From: Enterobacter sp. R4-368
GTDB lineage: Bacteria; Pseudomonadota; Gammaproteobacteria; Enterobacterales; Enterobacteriaceae
DNA length: 64,000 bases
Assembly: GCF_000410515.1 (NCBI RefSeq)
Contig: NC_021500.1
Span: 3,596,001-3,660,000, forward strand
Direction: 5' to 3'
Position numbers and translations under genes: made by a program. Below are positions 38,320-47,133 of this stretch, in pieces (positions within the stretch are counted from its first letter, which is position 1; the number at the start of each line of letters is the position of its first letter). The notes below the pieces were generated by a model. The model was not told where the DNA came from. It was given only the letters and a program-made list of their open reading frames with translations, and made no database searches.

Positions 38320-39060
38320 ATGAGAATAACATTTAACTCAGATAGTGAGTTGACAATTAATACAATTGATAGATATGCGAAAAGCTATGGAGTCTCAAGA
38401 TCGAAAGTAATTTCTGATTTGCTTGATTCAATATCACCCGCTCTTGATTATCTGGTTTTTCAAAACAGCTTAAAAAGAGAAATGGAGACTAAATTATTAA
38501 ATTTATTTGCATATGAGCTTAAAGAAGTAGAAGCTAAAGTATCTAAGGATGAGGTTTTTTTTAGGTATTTTTATCAAAGTATAAAAAAGATTTCCTACGT
38601 ATTTGTAAGTGAAGGTACAATTCGATTTTCACTGCCCGATAGAGAATTGTGGTTTGACCTTAGAGAAAAATTCAAATTAAAAGTAAGTGAGTTAGTCGAA
38701 ATATATAGGCCTTTTGATAATGGCCACTATATTTGTGTTTTTTATCCTGACCCTCTTGAAGAGGGAATGTACACATCAGTTATAATTAACTTCATGTCGT
38801 TAATTGTCGATAACTACTGTTTCGATATTAATTCTTTGTGTTTTGTAAGAGAGGAAGATTTCTTTTATTGCGGCATTAATGATTACATGAAAAGAAATCT
38901 TAAAAACAAAAATCGGTTGCATCTCTCATGGGCTCCGCTAACAAAAATTGCTGACGGGTATCTATTTATGGCTGCAATGCGCAAAGAAAACTCAAACTAT
39001 TCAGCCAGCCAAGAAGGAGATTTTACAGTGAACTTCCCTTACGATATATGGAAGCAATAA
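38320..39060 (+). CDS. Unknown AT-rich protein with possible ribbon-helix-helix N-terminus
   Basis: A 246-residue protein. Residues 1-40 (MRITFNSDSELTINTIDRYA ... SRSKVISDLLDS) look like an RHH DNA-binding domain. The rest has no motif I recognise. Its codon use is much more AT-rich than the yfjP-like gene that follows, which suggests separate acquisition. It may be a regulator or part of a small defence unit. Confidence 0.55.
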   Translation: MRITFNSDSELTINTIDRYAKSYGVSRSKVISDLLDSISPALDYLVFQNSLKREMETKLLNLFAYELKEVEAKVSKDEVFFRYFYQSIKKISYVFVSEGTIRFSLPDRELWFDLREKFKLKVSELVEIYRPFDNGHYICVFYPDPLEEGMYTSVIINFMSLIVDNYCFDINSLCFVREEDFFYCGINDYMKRNLKNKNRLHLSWAPLTKIADGYLFMAAMRKENSNYSASQEGDFTVNFPYDIWKQ

Positions 39061-39151
39061 TCCAAATATTTTCAGACAGATATTATCTCTACGAACCGTC
39101 CCCACTCCTTCACTGGAATGGGGATTTTCTTTTTCTGTCTGAGAAAGTGCT

Positions 39152-40015
39152 ATGAATAAAAATGAAGGACAACTATTCCTGCAGAACTCGCTTGATAGCT
39201 TGCCCCAATGGGTATCTGAACGCATTCTGCAGCAGATAAATCAGTTAACCCACTACGAGCCTGTAATAGGCATTATGGGGAAAACCGGCGCGGGCAAGAG
39301 CAGCTTGTGCAATGCACTGTTTGCCGGGGAGGTGTCGCCGGTCAGTGATATTACAGCCTGCACACGCGAACCCTTACGCTTTCACCTGCAGGTGGGAAAA
39401 CGCTACATGACACTAGTGGATTTACCCGGTGTGGGGGAAAGCAATGCGCGTGATGCGGAATATGCCACGCTGTACCGTAAGCAACTTCCCCGGCTCGACC
39501 TGGTACTGTGGCTTATTAAGGCCGATGACCGGGCTCTTGCGGTGGATGAACATTTTTACCGTCAGGTGATCGGTGAGTCTTACCGGCATAAAGTGCTGTT
39601 TGTTATCTGCCAGTCGGATAAGGTCGAACCCACCAGCAGTGGCAATAAACTATCCACGGAGCAGAAGCAAAATATCAGCCGCAAAATCTGCCTCCTGCAT
39701 GAATTGTTCCAGCCGGTAAACCCAGTCTGTGCGGTGTCAGTTCGTCTGCAATGGGGACTGCGGGTGATGGCTGAGCGGATGATTCGTTGTCTGCCGCGTG
39801 AGGCTAGCAGTCCGGTGGCTGTACAGCTTTGTGCTCCACTTCGTACCGATGCCGTTAATAAAAAAGCCCGTGACGATTTTGGTGAAACGGTCGGCTCGGT
39901 GCTGGACACAGTAAGTTCCATGCCCCTGATACCGGACCCGGTTCGGACAGTCATCCAGTCTGTACGCGACATCGTGGTATCAGTCGCTCGTGCAGTCTGG
40001 AGTTTCTTCTTCTGA
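39152..40015 (+). CDS. yfjP: YfjP/YkfA-family GTPase
   Basis: A 287-residue Era/HSR1-related GTPase of CP4-type islands. G1 is GKTGAGKSS (43-51), G3 is DLPGVGE, and the G4 position reads QSDK rather than NKxD. The C-terminus is hydrophobic, suggesting membrane association. First gene of the conserved CP4-57-like block. Its cellular role is not established. Confidence 0.9.
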   Translation: MNKNEGQLFLQNSLDSLPQWVSERILQQINQLTHYEPVIGIMGKTGAGKSSLCNALFAGEVSPVSDITACTREPLRFHLQVGKRYMTLVDLPGVGESNARDAEYATLYRKQLPRLDLVLWLIKADDRALAVDEHFYRQVIGESYRHKVLFVICQSDKVEPTSSGNKLSTEQKQNISRKICLLHELFQPVNPVCAVSVRLQWGLRVMAERMIRCLPREASSPVAVQLCAPLRTDAVNKKARDDFGETVGSVLDTVSSMPLIPDPVRTVIQSVRDIVVSVARAVWSFFF

Positions 40016-40113
40016 AAGTTAACCCTTCTAATCTAACTCGTAGTTTCCTGAGCCCTGCCGCGACTTTGCGGCGGGGCTTTTTGTATTTATTTTCCATCAT
40101 GAGGAGTCTGCTT

Positions 40114-40938
40114 ATGACCCGTCTGGCTTCGCGCTTTGGCGCAGCAAACCTTATCCGTCGTGACCGTCCATTAACCCGTGAAGAGCTGTTTCGCGTGGTG
40201 CCCAGCGTGTTCAGCGAGGACAAACACGAATCCCGCAGTGAACGATACACATATATACCCACCATCTCTCTGCTGGACAGTCTGCAGCAGGAGGGCTTTC
40301 AGCCGTTCTTTGCCTGTCAGACCCGCGTGCGTGATCCTGGTCGTCGTGAACATACGAAGCACATGATGCGCCTGCGTCGGGAAGGGCAGATTACCGGCAA
40401 ACAGGTTCCGGAAATTATTCTGCTCAACTCCCATGATGGCTCCAGTTCGTATCAGATGCTACCGGGATTATTCCGTGCGGTATGCCAGAACGGCCTCGTC
40501 TGCGGTGAGTCGTTTGGCGAGGTGCGGGTGCCACACAAAGGGGATGTGGTGAGTCAGGTGATTGAAGGGGCTTATGAAGTACTGGGGATTTTTGACCGTG
40601 TGGAAGAGAAGCGGGATGCCATGCAGTCGCTTATGCTGCCGCCACCTGCACAACAGGCTCTGGCACAGGCTGCACTGACGTACCGTTTCGGTGAGGACCA
40701 CCAGCCGGTGACAGCACCTCAGGTGCTTTCCCCCCGGCGCTGGCAGGATGCGAGCAATGACTTGTGGACCACTTATCAGCGTATTCAGGAGAACCTGATT
40801 AAGGGCGGGCTCAGTGGTCGGAGTGCAAAAGGCGGGCGAACGCATACCCGCGCCGTGCGTGGTATCGACGGAGATGTGAGGCTCAACCGGGCCCTCTGGG
40901 TGATGGCTGAAGCGATGCTGGGTGGGTTTCAGTCCTGA
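40114..40938 (+). CDS. yfjQ: DUF932 protein YfjQ/YafZ
   Basis: A 274-residue DUF932 protein (RFGAANLIRRDRPLTREELF, CNGLVCG-like segment QNGLVCGESFG). It is common on islands and plasmids and its function is unknown. ATG 40114 is preferred over the earlier in-frame ATG 40066 because it gives the length of E. coli YfjQ as I recall it and follows a purine-rich site. Confidence 0.9.
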   Translation: MTRLASRFGAANLIRRDRPLTREELFRVVPSVFSEDKHESRSERYTYIPTISLLDSLQQEGFQPFFACQTRVRDPGRREHTKHMMRLRREGQITGKQVPEIILLNSHDGSSSYQMLPGLFRAVCQNGLVCGESFGEVRVPHKGDVVSQVIEGAYEVLGIFDRVEEKRDAMQSLMLPPPAQQALAQAALTYRFGEDHQPVTAPQVLSPRRWQDASNDLWTTYQRIQENLIKGGLSGRSAKGGRTHTRAVRGIDGDVRLNRALWVMAEAMLGGFQS

Positions 40939-41146
40939 GCTTGTTATCAGCATGTTAGGAAAGGACACTCCCTGTCCGTTTTACCTCCAGTGGATAGAGT
41001 GTTTTATCACCGCATTTCACGGTGTGCCGCGTCGGGCCTGCCTCCGGTGGCAGATAAAAAATAGTTCATTCCATGTCCATACCCTGTCCGCCCCCCTCTT
41101 TAGAATCATTTCATATTCAGTCAGTTAATTATTACGGAGATTCGAG

Positions 41147-41830
41147 ATGACACAGGCAGAGCGCCGTCACGACCGGCTGGCTGTCAGGCTGTCACTGATA
41201 ATCAGCCGCCTGGTTGCCGGTGAAACGCTGAACATGGCGCGGCTTGCTGCAGAGTTTGGTGTGTCAGTCCGTACCCTGCGACGAGATTTTCGCGAACGGC
41301 TGATGTACCTCGACCTAGAGTATCGACGGGGGCAGTGTCGCCTGCGCAGCACCGGTGGGGGCGTACAGGGCGAGCTGGATGCGCTGACCTTTGCACACAG
41401 GGCTGGTCTGGGCGATATCTTTCCTGGGCTGGACCGGCGTCTGGCGGGCATGCTGCTCACTGCAGGAGGGATGCCCTGTCTGGTATGGCAACCGCCACAG
41501 TCTGTGTCACCGGCCATCGCACTGGTGTTCTACCGTCTCGTCAGTGCCATTACCGCATGTAAGCGCATACTGCTGTTGGCTGAGGGAGAGCGCTGTGACG
41601 GCCTGGCTCCGTACCGCCTGATATTACTCGACGGTTGCTGGTACCTCACAGGTGAACTGAACGGGCATATCACCGTGCACTCTCTCGCAGCCATTCATGC
41701 GGTCACAGTCCTGAACACCACGTTTACCCCGAGAAAACGTCTCAGCCAGTTAACCACACAGGCTGGCTTTATCCGGGCTCTTCCGCACTTCAGTTGTATC
41801 CGCGAAGTCCTGTCTCCTGAGCCCTTTTAG
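41147..41830 (+). CDS. yfjR: HTH-WYL transcriptional regulator (YfjR-like)
   Basis: A 227-residue protein with an N-terminal DeoR-type HTH (MARLAAEFGVSVRTLRRDF) and a WYL-type C-terminal domain (YRLILLDGCWYLTGEL). WYL proteins often repress mobile-element or defence genes in response to nucleic-acid ligands. Its place after yfjQ matches CP4-57. Confidence 0.88.
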   Translation: MTQAERRHDRLAVRLSLIISRLVAGETLNMARLAAEFGVSVRTLRRDFRERLMYLDLEYRRGQCRLRSTGGGVQGELDALTFAHRAGLGDIFPGLDRRLAGMLLTAGGMPCLVWQPPQSVSPAIALVFYRLVSAITACKRILLLAEGERCDGLAPYRLILLDGCWYLTGELNGHITVHSLAAIHAVTVLNTTFTPRKRLSQLTTQAGFIRALPHFSCIREVLSPEPF

Positions 41831-41882
41831 GAGGAACCGGGCAGGACTCTGCTTCAATAACCTCTGTTAACAAGGAAAAACA

Positions 41883-42005
41883 ATGATCTGGCATAACGAG
41901 CAAAATGATGTACGTCACGACAATATGCCCGATGACGATATCACCGACGCTCATGCTGACAGGACTGATGCGGATAACACTGCCTCATCTAACCACCTTA
42001 TTTAA
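41883..42005 (+). CDS. Possible small acidic protein (40 aa)
   Basis: ATG 41883 follows AAGGA at good spacing and opens 40 codons rich in Asp, Asn and Ala (DDDITDAHADRTDADN). No family is recognised. The acidic composition would suit a DNA mimic or small partner protein, but this is speculation. Confidence 0.35.
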   Translation: MIWHNEQNDVRHDNMPDDDITDAHADRTDADNTASSNHLI

Positions 42006-42068
42006 GTTAGTTAAGAGGTCTGTCGATAGTTAACAACTTATCTTTTTGAACATTTAAAGAGGATACCT

Positions 42069-42935
42069 ATGAAAATACTACTTATTGCCTTAACACTATT
42101 TTTAAGCTTTAACGTTAATGCCACCCCGATGGAGGTGGCAGCCACATGTACCGATAATTGCCCTTATCCTAGCGAACTGTATAAATCAGACAAAGCATTT
42201 GCAGAAGCCCTTGCCGGGAACTTGCGTACTATCGGGATTAAAAATGCCTTCACCAGCACTGGCGCACTCAATGGAACCGAATCCCCGATAAGATCATATA
42301 AATATAACGGCGATACCGTGGTGACGGGAACTATTTGTGCCAGCGACTGTTTTACCCACTTTAATTTCATATACGACGTAGTCACCAAAACTGCCGCATC
42401 AGCTTACATAGAAGGTAATAAAGCCACCTTAATGGGTAACCCGCCGAAGGACATTACCAATTTCCTGCTGAAAGATGAAAATGTTGCTACCACAACCATC
42501 GCTCCCTTAGCGCCCAAGGAAAAATCTGTACAAAAAGATGATTCAGCCAAAACGATTTGGGACTTGAAAGACAACAGCGGAAGGTTACTGGGGAACGTTT
42601 GTAATGGAAAACCAGGTACGTGTGTCATTGTGATGAATACTACAAATCTGGTGGCAGTGATTAATCATAAATCGCTCAACGGGTGTGCCATGGGGGATTT
42701 CTACGTTGTCAGCAGACCAGAGCAGTTTTGGAGCCAGTATGATACGGGAACATGCAGCAAAGACGCCATATTTGCTGAAGGAACAATGAACAATGGTCAA
42801 TATCGAACCATTGATGTTCGTCTTCATGGTGAACTGGTTAAACAGTTTCCGATTGAATACTGGTCATTGGTCAAATCCTTTTCGGGCAAAAATCGCCCTT
42901 CGTGGGATAAAGCGAAGCAAAACCGTCAGCAGTAG
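42069..42935 (+). CDS. Secreted protein of unknown function
   Basis: A 288-residue protein with a standard signal peptide (residues 1-19, VNA/TP). The mature part has two regions: residues about 22-135, with three cysteine pairs including CTDNC and CASDC, and residues about 165-285 (CNGKPGTCVIVMNTTNLVAVIN). The pattern suggests a periplasmic disulfide-containing protein. No family is recognised. It follows the regulator within the CP4-like block but is not a standard member of it. Confidence 0.7.
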   Translation: MKILLIALTLFLSFNVNATPMEVAATCTDNCPYPSELYKSDKAFAEALAGNLRTIGIKNAFTSTGALNGTESPIRSYKYNGDTVVTGTICASDCFTHFNFIYDVVTKTAASAYIEGNKATLMGNPPKDITNFLLKDENVATTTIAPLAPKEKSVQKDDSAKTIWDLKDNSGRLLGNVCNGKPGTCVIVMNTTNLVAVINHKSLNGCAMGDFYVVSRPEQFWSQYDTGTCSKDAIFAEGTMNNGQYRTIDVRLHGELVKQFPIEYWSLVKSFSGKNRPSWDKAKQNRQQ

Positions 42936-43034
42936 GGTTGACTGATAACAATAAGACTCAATATTTTTCAAATCATCAGCCCCTGTCGCTTTAGCGCCGG
43001 GGGTTAATGCATTTAAAGGCATGAGGAAATGTCA

Positions 43035-43230
43035 TAACTTTCTCTATTACCATCTGAACCTTTGCTCCGCCAGTACACTGAAGTAATCACAGCCCTCTAT
43101 CGCAACATCACGATCGAGGGCAACCAGGCCAGTCACTTCCACTTGGTTGTTCGTGACTCTGAAAGCCGGATGGCCTCGCGGCATAGTGTTTTGCAACAAG
43201 TGCCGAAGCTTGCCTTAATCGCGGTCTCCG
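43035..43230 (+). pseudogene. Remnant of an island gene
   Basis: The stretch reading SEPLLRQYTEVITALYRNI ... SHFHLVVRDSESRM resembles the N-terminal part of a protein I recall from enterobacterial islands and plasmids. It has no start with a ribosome site and loses similarity after about 43175. I treat it as a decayed gene. The rest of 42936-43367 shows nothing else. Confidence 0.4.
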
Positions 43231-43367
43231 ACGGGACGGTACCCCATAGCTTCATCCTTTGACTGACCACTGCTATTCATCAGAAGTCATTTTACATTCG
43301 CACACGTTCTTTACCCCCTTGTACGCCAGCCATCGCCGCTGGCGTTTTTTATTTACGGAGAAAATCC

Positions 43368-43826
43368 ATGACGACACAAACTCAATGCGAGTTGGTACCC
43401 GCGAAAGAACCGCAACTCAACCTTACCGCCACGTCAGTTCCTGACGAACAGCGTATCCATTTCTGGCCTCAACTCTTTGGCTCCATCCCGCAGTGGATAA
43501 CGCTGGAACCACGCATTTTCGCCTGGATGGACCGCTTCTGTGATGAATACAGCGGTGGTATCTGGTCCTTTTACACGCTCAGTAATGGCGGAGCGTTTAT
43601 TGCCCCTGATGCTGACAGTGACGATAAATGGCCTCTGTTCAACAGTATGAACGGCAATAGTGCGGAAATGAGCGTGGAAGCCGCAGGCATCGCTGTCTGC
43701 CTGATTGAATACAGCCATCACGCCTGTCGCACCGAATGCGATGCCATGACTGAGCACTATTACCGCCTGCGGGATTATGCCCTGCAGCACCCTGAATCCA
43801 ACGCAATTATTCGCATTACTGACTGA
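43368..43826 (+). CDS. ardB: ArdB/KlcA-family antirestriction protein (YfjX)
   Basis: A 152-residue protein matching ArdB/KlcA (DEQRIHFWPQLFGSIPQW, FAWMDRFCDEYSGGIWSFY, SNGGAF). ArdB relieves type I restriction in vivo without being a simple DNA mimic. Its presence on an island with its own type I systems suggests it protects the incoming element from the recipient. Confidence 0.93.
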   Translation: MTTQTQCELVPAKEPQLNLTATSVPDEQRIHFWPQLFGSIPQWITLEPRIFAWMDRFCDEYSGGIWSFYTLSNGGAFIAPDADSDDKWPLFNSMNGNSAEMSVEAAGIAVCLIEYSHHACRTECDAMTEHYYRLRDYALQHPESNAIIRITD

Positions 43827-43835
43827 GCGATCGTA

Positions 43836-44054
43836 ATGAACAGTGAAGAACTGTCCCGGTCTGATGCCCTGTGGGAGTTGCTAAAACACGCTCCGGTAAC
43901 AGAGGAGGATGACGAAGTGGTTATAAGCGAGCCTTTCTTACATTTTCCGGCGGGAACAGGCATCACGACTGTCTGGGCATGGTTCGAAGCCATCGACCCA
44001 ACCTTTAGTGTGGCCCTGAAACTGTATGGTAAGAGAGCGGGCCTTTTGAAGTAA
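43836..44054 (+). CDS. Small hypothetical protein (72 aa)
   Basis: It begins 9 bases after ardB in the same direction and is therefore probably co-transcribed. It is acidic, with no known motif visible. Confidence 0.5.
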   Translation: MNSEELSRSDALWELLKHAPVTEEDDEVVISEPFLHFPAGTGITTVWAWFEAIDPTFSVALKLYGKRAGLLK

Positions 44055-44096
44055 TACTTCCCTCATCAATATTCCTTACTTAACGGAAAACAGAAA

Positions 44097-44576
44097 ATGG
44101 GTACATCTTTTCATCCGCAGTATGGCTCGCTGTCCCTGAACACGCTGAGGACAGTAAAACGAGCTCTTAACCTGCTTGACCGACATCTGCACGAAACAGG
44201 CGTGGCATTTACCTCTACCCAAGCAGCTCGTGACTGGCTGAAACTGAAAATGGCGGGGCTGGAGCGTGAAGAGTTTATGGTGATGTATCTGAATCAACAG
44301 AATCAGTTGATTGCCCATGAAACTCTATTTGCCGGTTCCATCAGCAGCACCGAGGTACATCCCCGTGAGGTGGTCAAACGCGCCCTGTATTTCAATGCAG
44401 CCGCAGTGATACTGGCGCATAACCATCCCTCCGGCGACACCACGCCCAGCCAGGCAGATAAGACCATCACGCAGCGTCTGGTGCAGGCGCTTCAGCTCGT
44501 TGATATCCGTGTGCCTGACCATCTCATCGTCGGTGGCACGCAGATATTGTCGTTCGCTGAACACGGTCTGCTTTGA
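44097..44576 (+). CDS. yfjY: RadC-family JAB-domain protein (YfjY/YkfG/YeeS)
   Basis: A 159-residue JAMM/MPN protein with the zinc motif HNHPSGDTTPSQAD. Island RadC proteins are conserved next to cbeA/cbtA. The name implies DNA repair but the biochemical role is unclear. Confidence 0.93.
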   Translation: MGTSFHPQYGSLSLNTLRTVKRALNLLDRHLHETGVAFTSTQAARDWLKLKMAGLEREEFMVMYLNQQNQLIAHETLFAGSISSTEVHPREVVKRALYFNAAAVILAHNHPSGDTTPSQADKTITQRLVQALQLVDIRVPDHLIVGGTQILSFAEHGLL

Positions 44577-44584
44577 GGTATGAC

Positions 44585-44806
44585 ATGAGAATTGTCAGTA
44601 AACGCCGGGCGATGGCGATTTACCGTCAGCATCCGGCCTCCTGCATTTTTCGATACTGCACCAGCAGATACCAGTGGCACGGCAGTGTCTGTCATTACAC
44701 CGGTAAGGTAGTTCCTGACATTCCCGGCGTGCTGGCGGTATACGCCGAACGCCGCCAGGACCGCAACGGACCGTATGCCTGTCTGATGAGTATCATCCTG
44801 AACTGA
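44585..44806 (+). CDS. ypjJ: DUF987 protein (YpjJ/YeeT)
   Basis: A 73-residue protein with the family start MRIVSKRRAMAIYRQHP and the end PYACLMSIILN-type. It is always found between radC and cbeA in CP4-type islands. The function is unknown. Confidence 0.9.
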   Translation: MRIVSKRRAMAIYRQHPASCIFRYCTSRYQWHGSVCHYTGKVVPDIPGVLAVYAERRQDRNGPYACLMSIILN

Positions 44807-44823
44807 AAATAAAGAGGTTATAA

Positions 44824-45141
44824 ATGAGCAACACCACATGGGGACTGCAGCGGGATATCACGCCGCGCCTGGGAGCACGTCTGGTTCAGGAGGGCAACTG
44901 GCTGCACTATTTGGCTGACCGAGCCAGTATTACCGGTAAATTCAGCGAAGCAGAATGTCTTAAGCTGGATGTGGTATTTCCGAATTTTATCAGCCAGTTG
45001 GAGTCAATGCTTACCACTGGTGAAATGAACCCTAGCCATGCCTATTGTGTCACCCTGTACCACAATGGTTTCACCTGCGAAGCCGATACCCTTGGCAGTT
45101 ACGGCTACGTATACATCGCCGTTTACCCCACTCAACGTTAA
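44824..45141 (+). CDS. cbeA: CbeA-family antitoxin (YfjZ/YeeU)
   Basis: A 105-residue type IV antitoxin ([20 protein letters not shown]). CbeA-type antitoxins stabilise MreB and FtsZ filaments and so oppose the toxin without binding it. It lies 20 bases upstream of cbtA. Confidence 0.93.
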   Translation: MSNTTWGLQRDITPRLGARLVQEGNWLHYLADRASITGKFSEAECLKLDVVFPNFISQLESMLTTGEMNPSHAYCVTLYHNGFTCEADTLGSYGYVYIAVYPTQR

Positions 45142-45161
45142 CTAACTCCACAAGAGCAAAT

Positions 45162-45503
45162 ATGAAAACTCTACCTGCAACAACTCCGCAGGCGGTGACG
45201 CTATGTCTGTCGCCCGTGGCAGTGTGGCAAATGCTGCTTGCACGCCTGCTGGAACAACATTATGGCCTGACACTCAACGACACACCATTCAGTGATGAAA
45301 CGGTAATTCAGGAACATATCGATGCCGGTATATCTTTGGCCGATGCCGTTAATTTTCTGGTGGAAAAGTACGGGCTGGTTCGTATTGATCGCAGGGGATT
45401 CAACTGGCAAGAACAGTCCCCATATCTGCGGGCGGTCGATATTCTGCGGGCGCGACAGGCAACTGGTTTATTGAAAAGAAATCGTATTAGCGCGGCACGG
45501 TGA
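45162..45503 (+). CDS. cbtA: CbtA-family toxin (YpjF/YeeV)
   Basis: A 113-residue toxin with the family opening [19 protein letters not shown] and the [11 protein letters not shown] region. CbtA inhibits MreB and FtsZ polymerisation. It forms a toxin-antitoxin pair with cbeA and probably helps keep the island in place. Confidence 0.93.
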   Translation: MKTLPATTPQAVTLCLSPVAVWQMLLARLLEQHYGLTLNDTPFSDETVIQEHIDAGISLADAVNFLVEKYGLVRIDRRGFNWQEQSPYLRAVDILRARQATGLLKRNRISAAR

Positions 45504-45743
45504 ACATTGGGAATAGCCTCCCTGATTCACATTGCAGTCTTACTTATTTACTCACTCCAAAAAGCACCTGCCGATGCTGGTATATGGACGAAACATCATG
45601 CAAATTGGAGCTGTAATTTTAACTGGGCACATTATCGCAAGTACAATCCGAGAATGCTGGGCCGTCGTTGTTGGTGGTTTTGACGCCTACGGCTAACAAG
45701 CTTATGATCCAGCATAATTTCTTTTCCTCATGAAAGGACGGGT

Positions 45744-46751
45744 ATGGACAACAGAATGTGGATGATCCGCGGCGATGGTGGCAAGCTCTATGACGATTTT
45801 CGCGATAAGCAAATTGTAGGCATCGGTTGGTCTCAGCTGGCTCCATTAGTCAAACCCGGCCTGTCCCGAGCTCAGCTACTTGCCTTATACCAGGAAGCAG
45901 ACCCTTTAACGAAGCTGGGAACAGCCCGTTCTGGTGCATCGCAGGTCTGGCGTTTTGTTAATGAGATCCAAAAGGGTGATTGGGTTATTACCTATTCGCC
46001 AGCCAACCGTACTTATCTGCTAGGTAAGGTTACATCTGATTTCCAGTACCACCCTGAATGGGTAGAAGAGGGGATGGGAATCGCTCGACAGGTTAAATGG
46101 AATACTCAAGAAATTGACCGCGATCGACTATCCGTTGCTACGAAAAACACATTGGGTTCTACGCTGACGGTTTTCCAGCTTCCGGAATATGCTCTAGAAG
46201 AGCTTTTGCAGGATAAGAAACCTACGGTAGATGTGATTACTCAGAATCCAATTGCGATGGATGAAGATGAGGTCGTTTCTGATCCGCTCCGCGATATGGA
46301 AATGCTCGCGTTTGAAGGTATCAAAGATCGCATCAACTCTCTTGACTGGGACGAGATGCAAAATCTGGTTGCCGGAGTTTTACGCAGTATGGGCTATAAA
46401 ACGCAGGTCTCACCTGCGGGAGCCGATCGGGGTAAAGATATCATTGCTTCACCTGATGGATTCGGTTTTGAAAATCCACGTATTATCGTTGAGGTAAAAC
46501 ATCGCAGGGAGCAAATGGGAAGCCAACAGATCCGCAGCTTTATCGGCGGTCGCCATAAAGACGATCGCGGGCTTTATGTCAGTACAGGGGGTTTTACGAA
46601 AGATGCTCGATATGAAGCCGACCGTTCGACGATACCACTAACGCTCTGGACGCTTGATGATCTCGTCCGTGCGCTTATTGAGAACTATGAGCAAGTGGAT
46701 ATTGAGACCAAACTTTTGGTACCTCTGAAGAAAACTTTCCTGCCTGCCTGA
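45744..46751 (+). CDS. Mrr-type restriction endonuclease
   Basis: A 335-residue protein. The C-terminal Mrr-type PD-(D/E)XK domain has GADRGKDII (D232), IIVEVKH (E250, K252) and QQIRSFIGG. The N-terminal half is a separate domain with a strand/aromatic pattern (MWMIRGDGG ... DWVITYSPANRTYLLGKV) that probably recognises modified DNA. This is a likely type IV, modification-dependent restriction enzyme. It is the last gene before the right att, a common cargo position. Confidence 0.87.
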   Translation: MDNRMWMIRGDGGKLYDDFRDKQIVGIGWSQLAPLVKPGLSRAQLLALYQEADPLTKLGTARSGASQVWRFVNEIQKGDWVITYSPANRTYLLGKVTSDFQYHPEWVEEGMGIARQVKWNTQEIDRDRLSVATKNTLGSTLTVFQLPEYALEELLQDKKPTVDVITQNPIAMDEDEVVSDPLRDMEMLAFEGIKDRINSLDWDEMQNLVAGVLRSMGYKTQVSPAGADRGKDIIASPDGFGFENPRIIVEVKHRREQMGSQQIRSFIGGRHKDDRGLYVSTGGFTKDARYEADRSTIPLTLWTLDDLVRALIENYEQVDIETKLLVPLKKTFLPA

Positions 46752-46836
46752 ATCTTGCTTTGGTAGCCATATCGGTGTTCTACTGGTATGGCTTTATACC
46801 CACTCGTAGTGTCTATTTTTTGTACGGATTTTAACT

Positions 46837-46858
46837 TGTGGGTACAAGTGTGGGTATA
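46837..46858 (+). promoter_or_regulatory. Arm-type site pair, right end of island 1
   Basis: This matches the 22-bp pair at 19802-19823 with three substitutions, in the same orientation, 53 bases from the att copy. Confidence 0.6.
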
Positions 46859-46911
46859 AATAATTATTCCTTCTTATAAACTACATTGATATCAGTCTAT
46901 TGGGTGTTAAA

Positions 46912-46933
46912 TTCGAGTCCGGCCTTCGCACCA
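46912..46933 (+). repeat. att copy: attR of island 1 and attL of island 2
   Basis: It repeats the leuX 3' end (TTCGAGTCCGGCCTTC then GCACCA) with one G deleted. It marks the border between the tandem islands. Confidence 0.85.
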
Positions 46934-47133
46934 TAAGTATGTAAATGGACCTCAACTGAGGTCTTTTTTTTATGCCTAAAATCCAGTCCCCGCAAGGCCT
47001 TAACCCGCTTTTCAGTCAACCGACGTCAATCTGAGTTACCCCACATCAACATGCTTGTGAGTATAGAACCGAGTATATATGCTGGTTCGATAATGCTTAT
47101 ATACTCACGGCAGCATATGGAAGGAATACCATC

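Larger units (their letters stand above)
19656..46933. mobile_element. Genomic island 1 integrated in leuX
   Basis: The island is bounded by the leuX 3' end and its 22-bp copy. It begins with a P4-type integrase and has matching 22-bp arm-type repeats just inside both ends (19802 and 46837). It carries restriction-modification genes, P4/CP4-57-like genes, antirestriction and toxin-antitoxin genes. Its composition is variable and often more AT-rich than the core segment to the left. Confidence 0.85.
46752..47133. other. Island 1/island 2 junction
   Basis: No gene. It holds, in order, the right arm-type sites of island 1 (46837-46858), the att copy (46912-46933), a hairpin GACCTC / GAGGTC with seven T (46948-46970), and a leader like that of the first integrase. 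That leader has different candidate arm repeats (GAGTATA type, 47056-47080) and ends at the second integrase. Confidence 0.75.
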
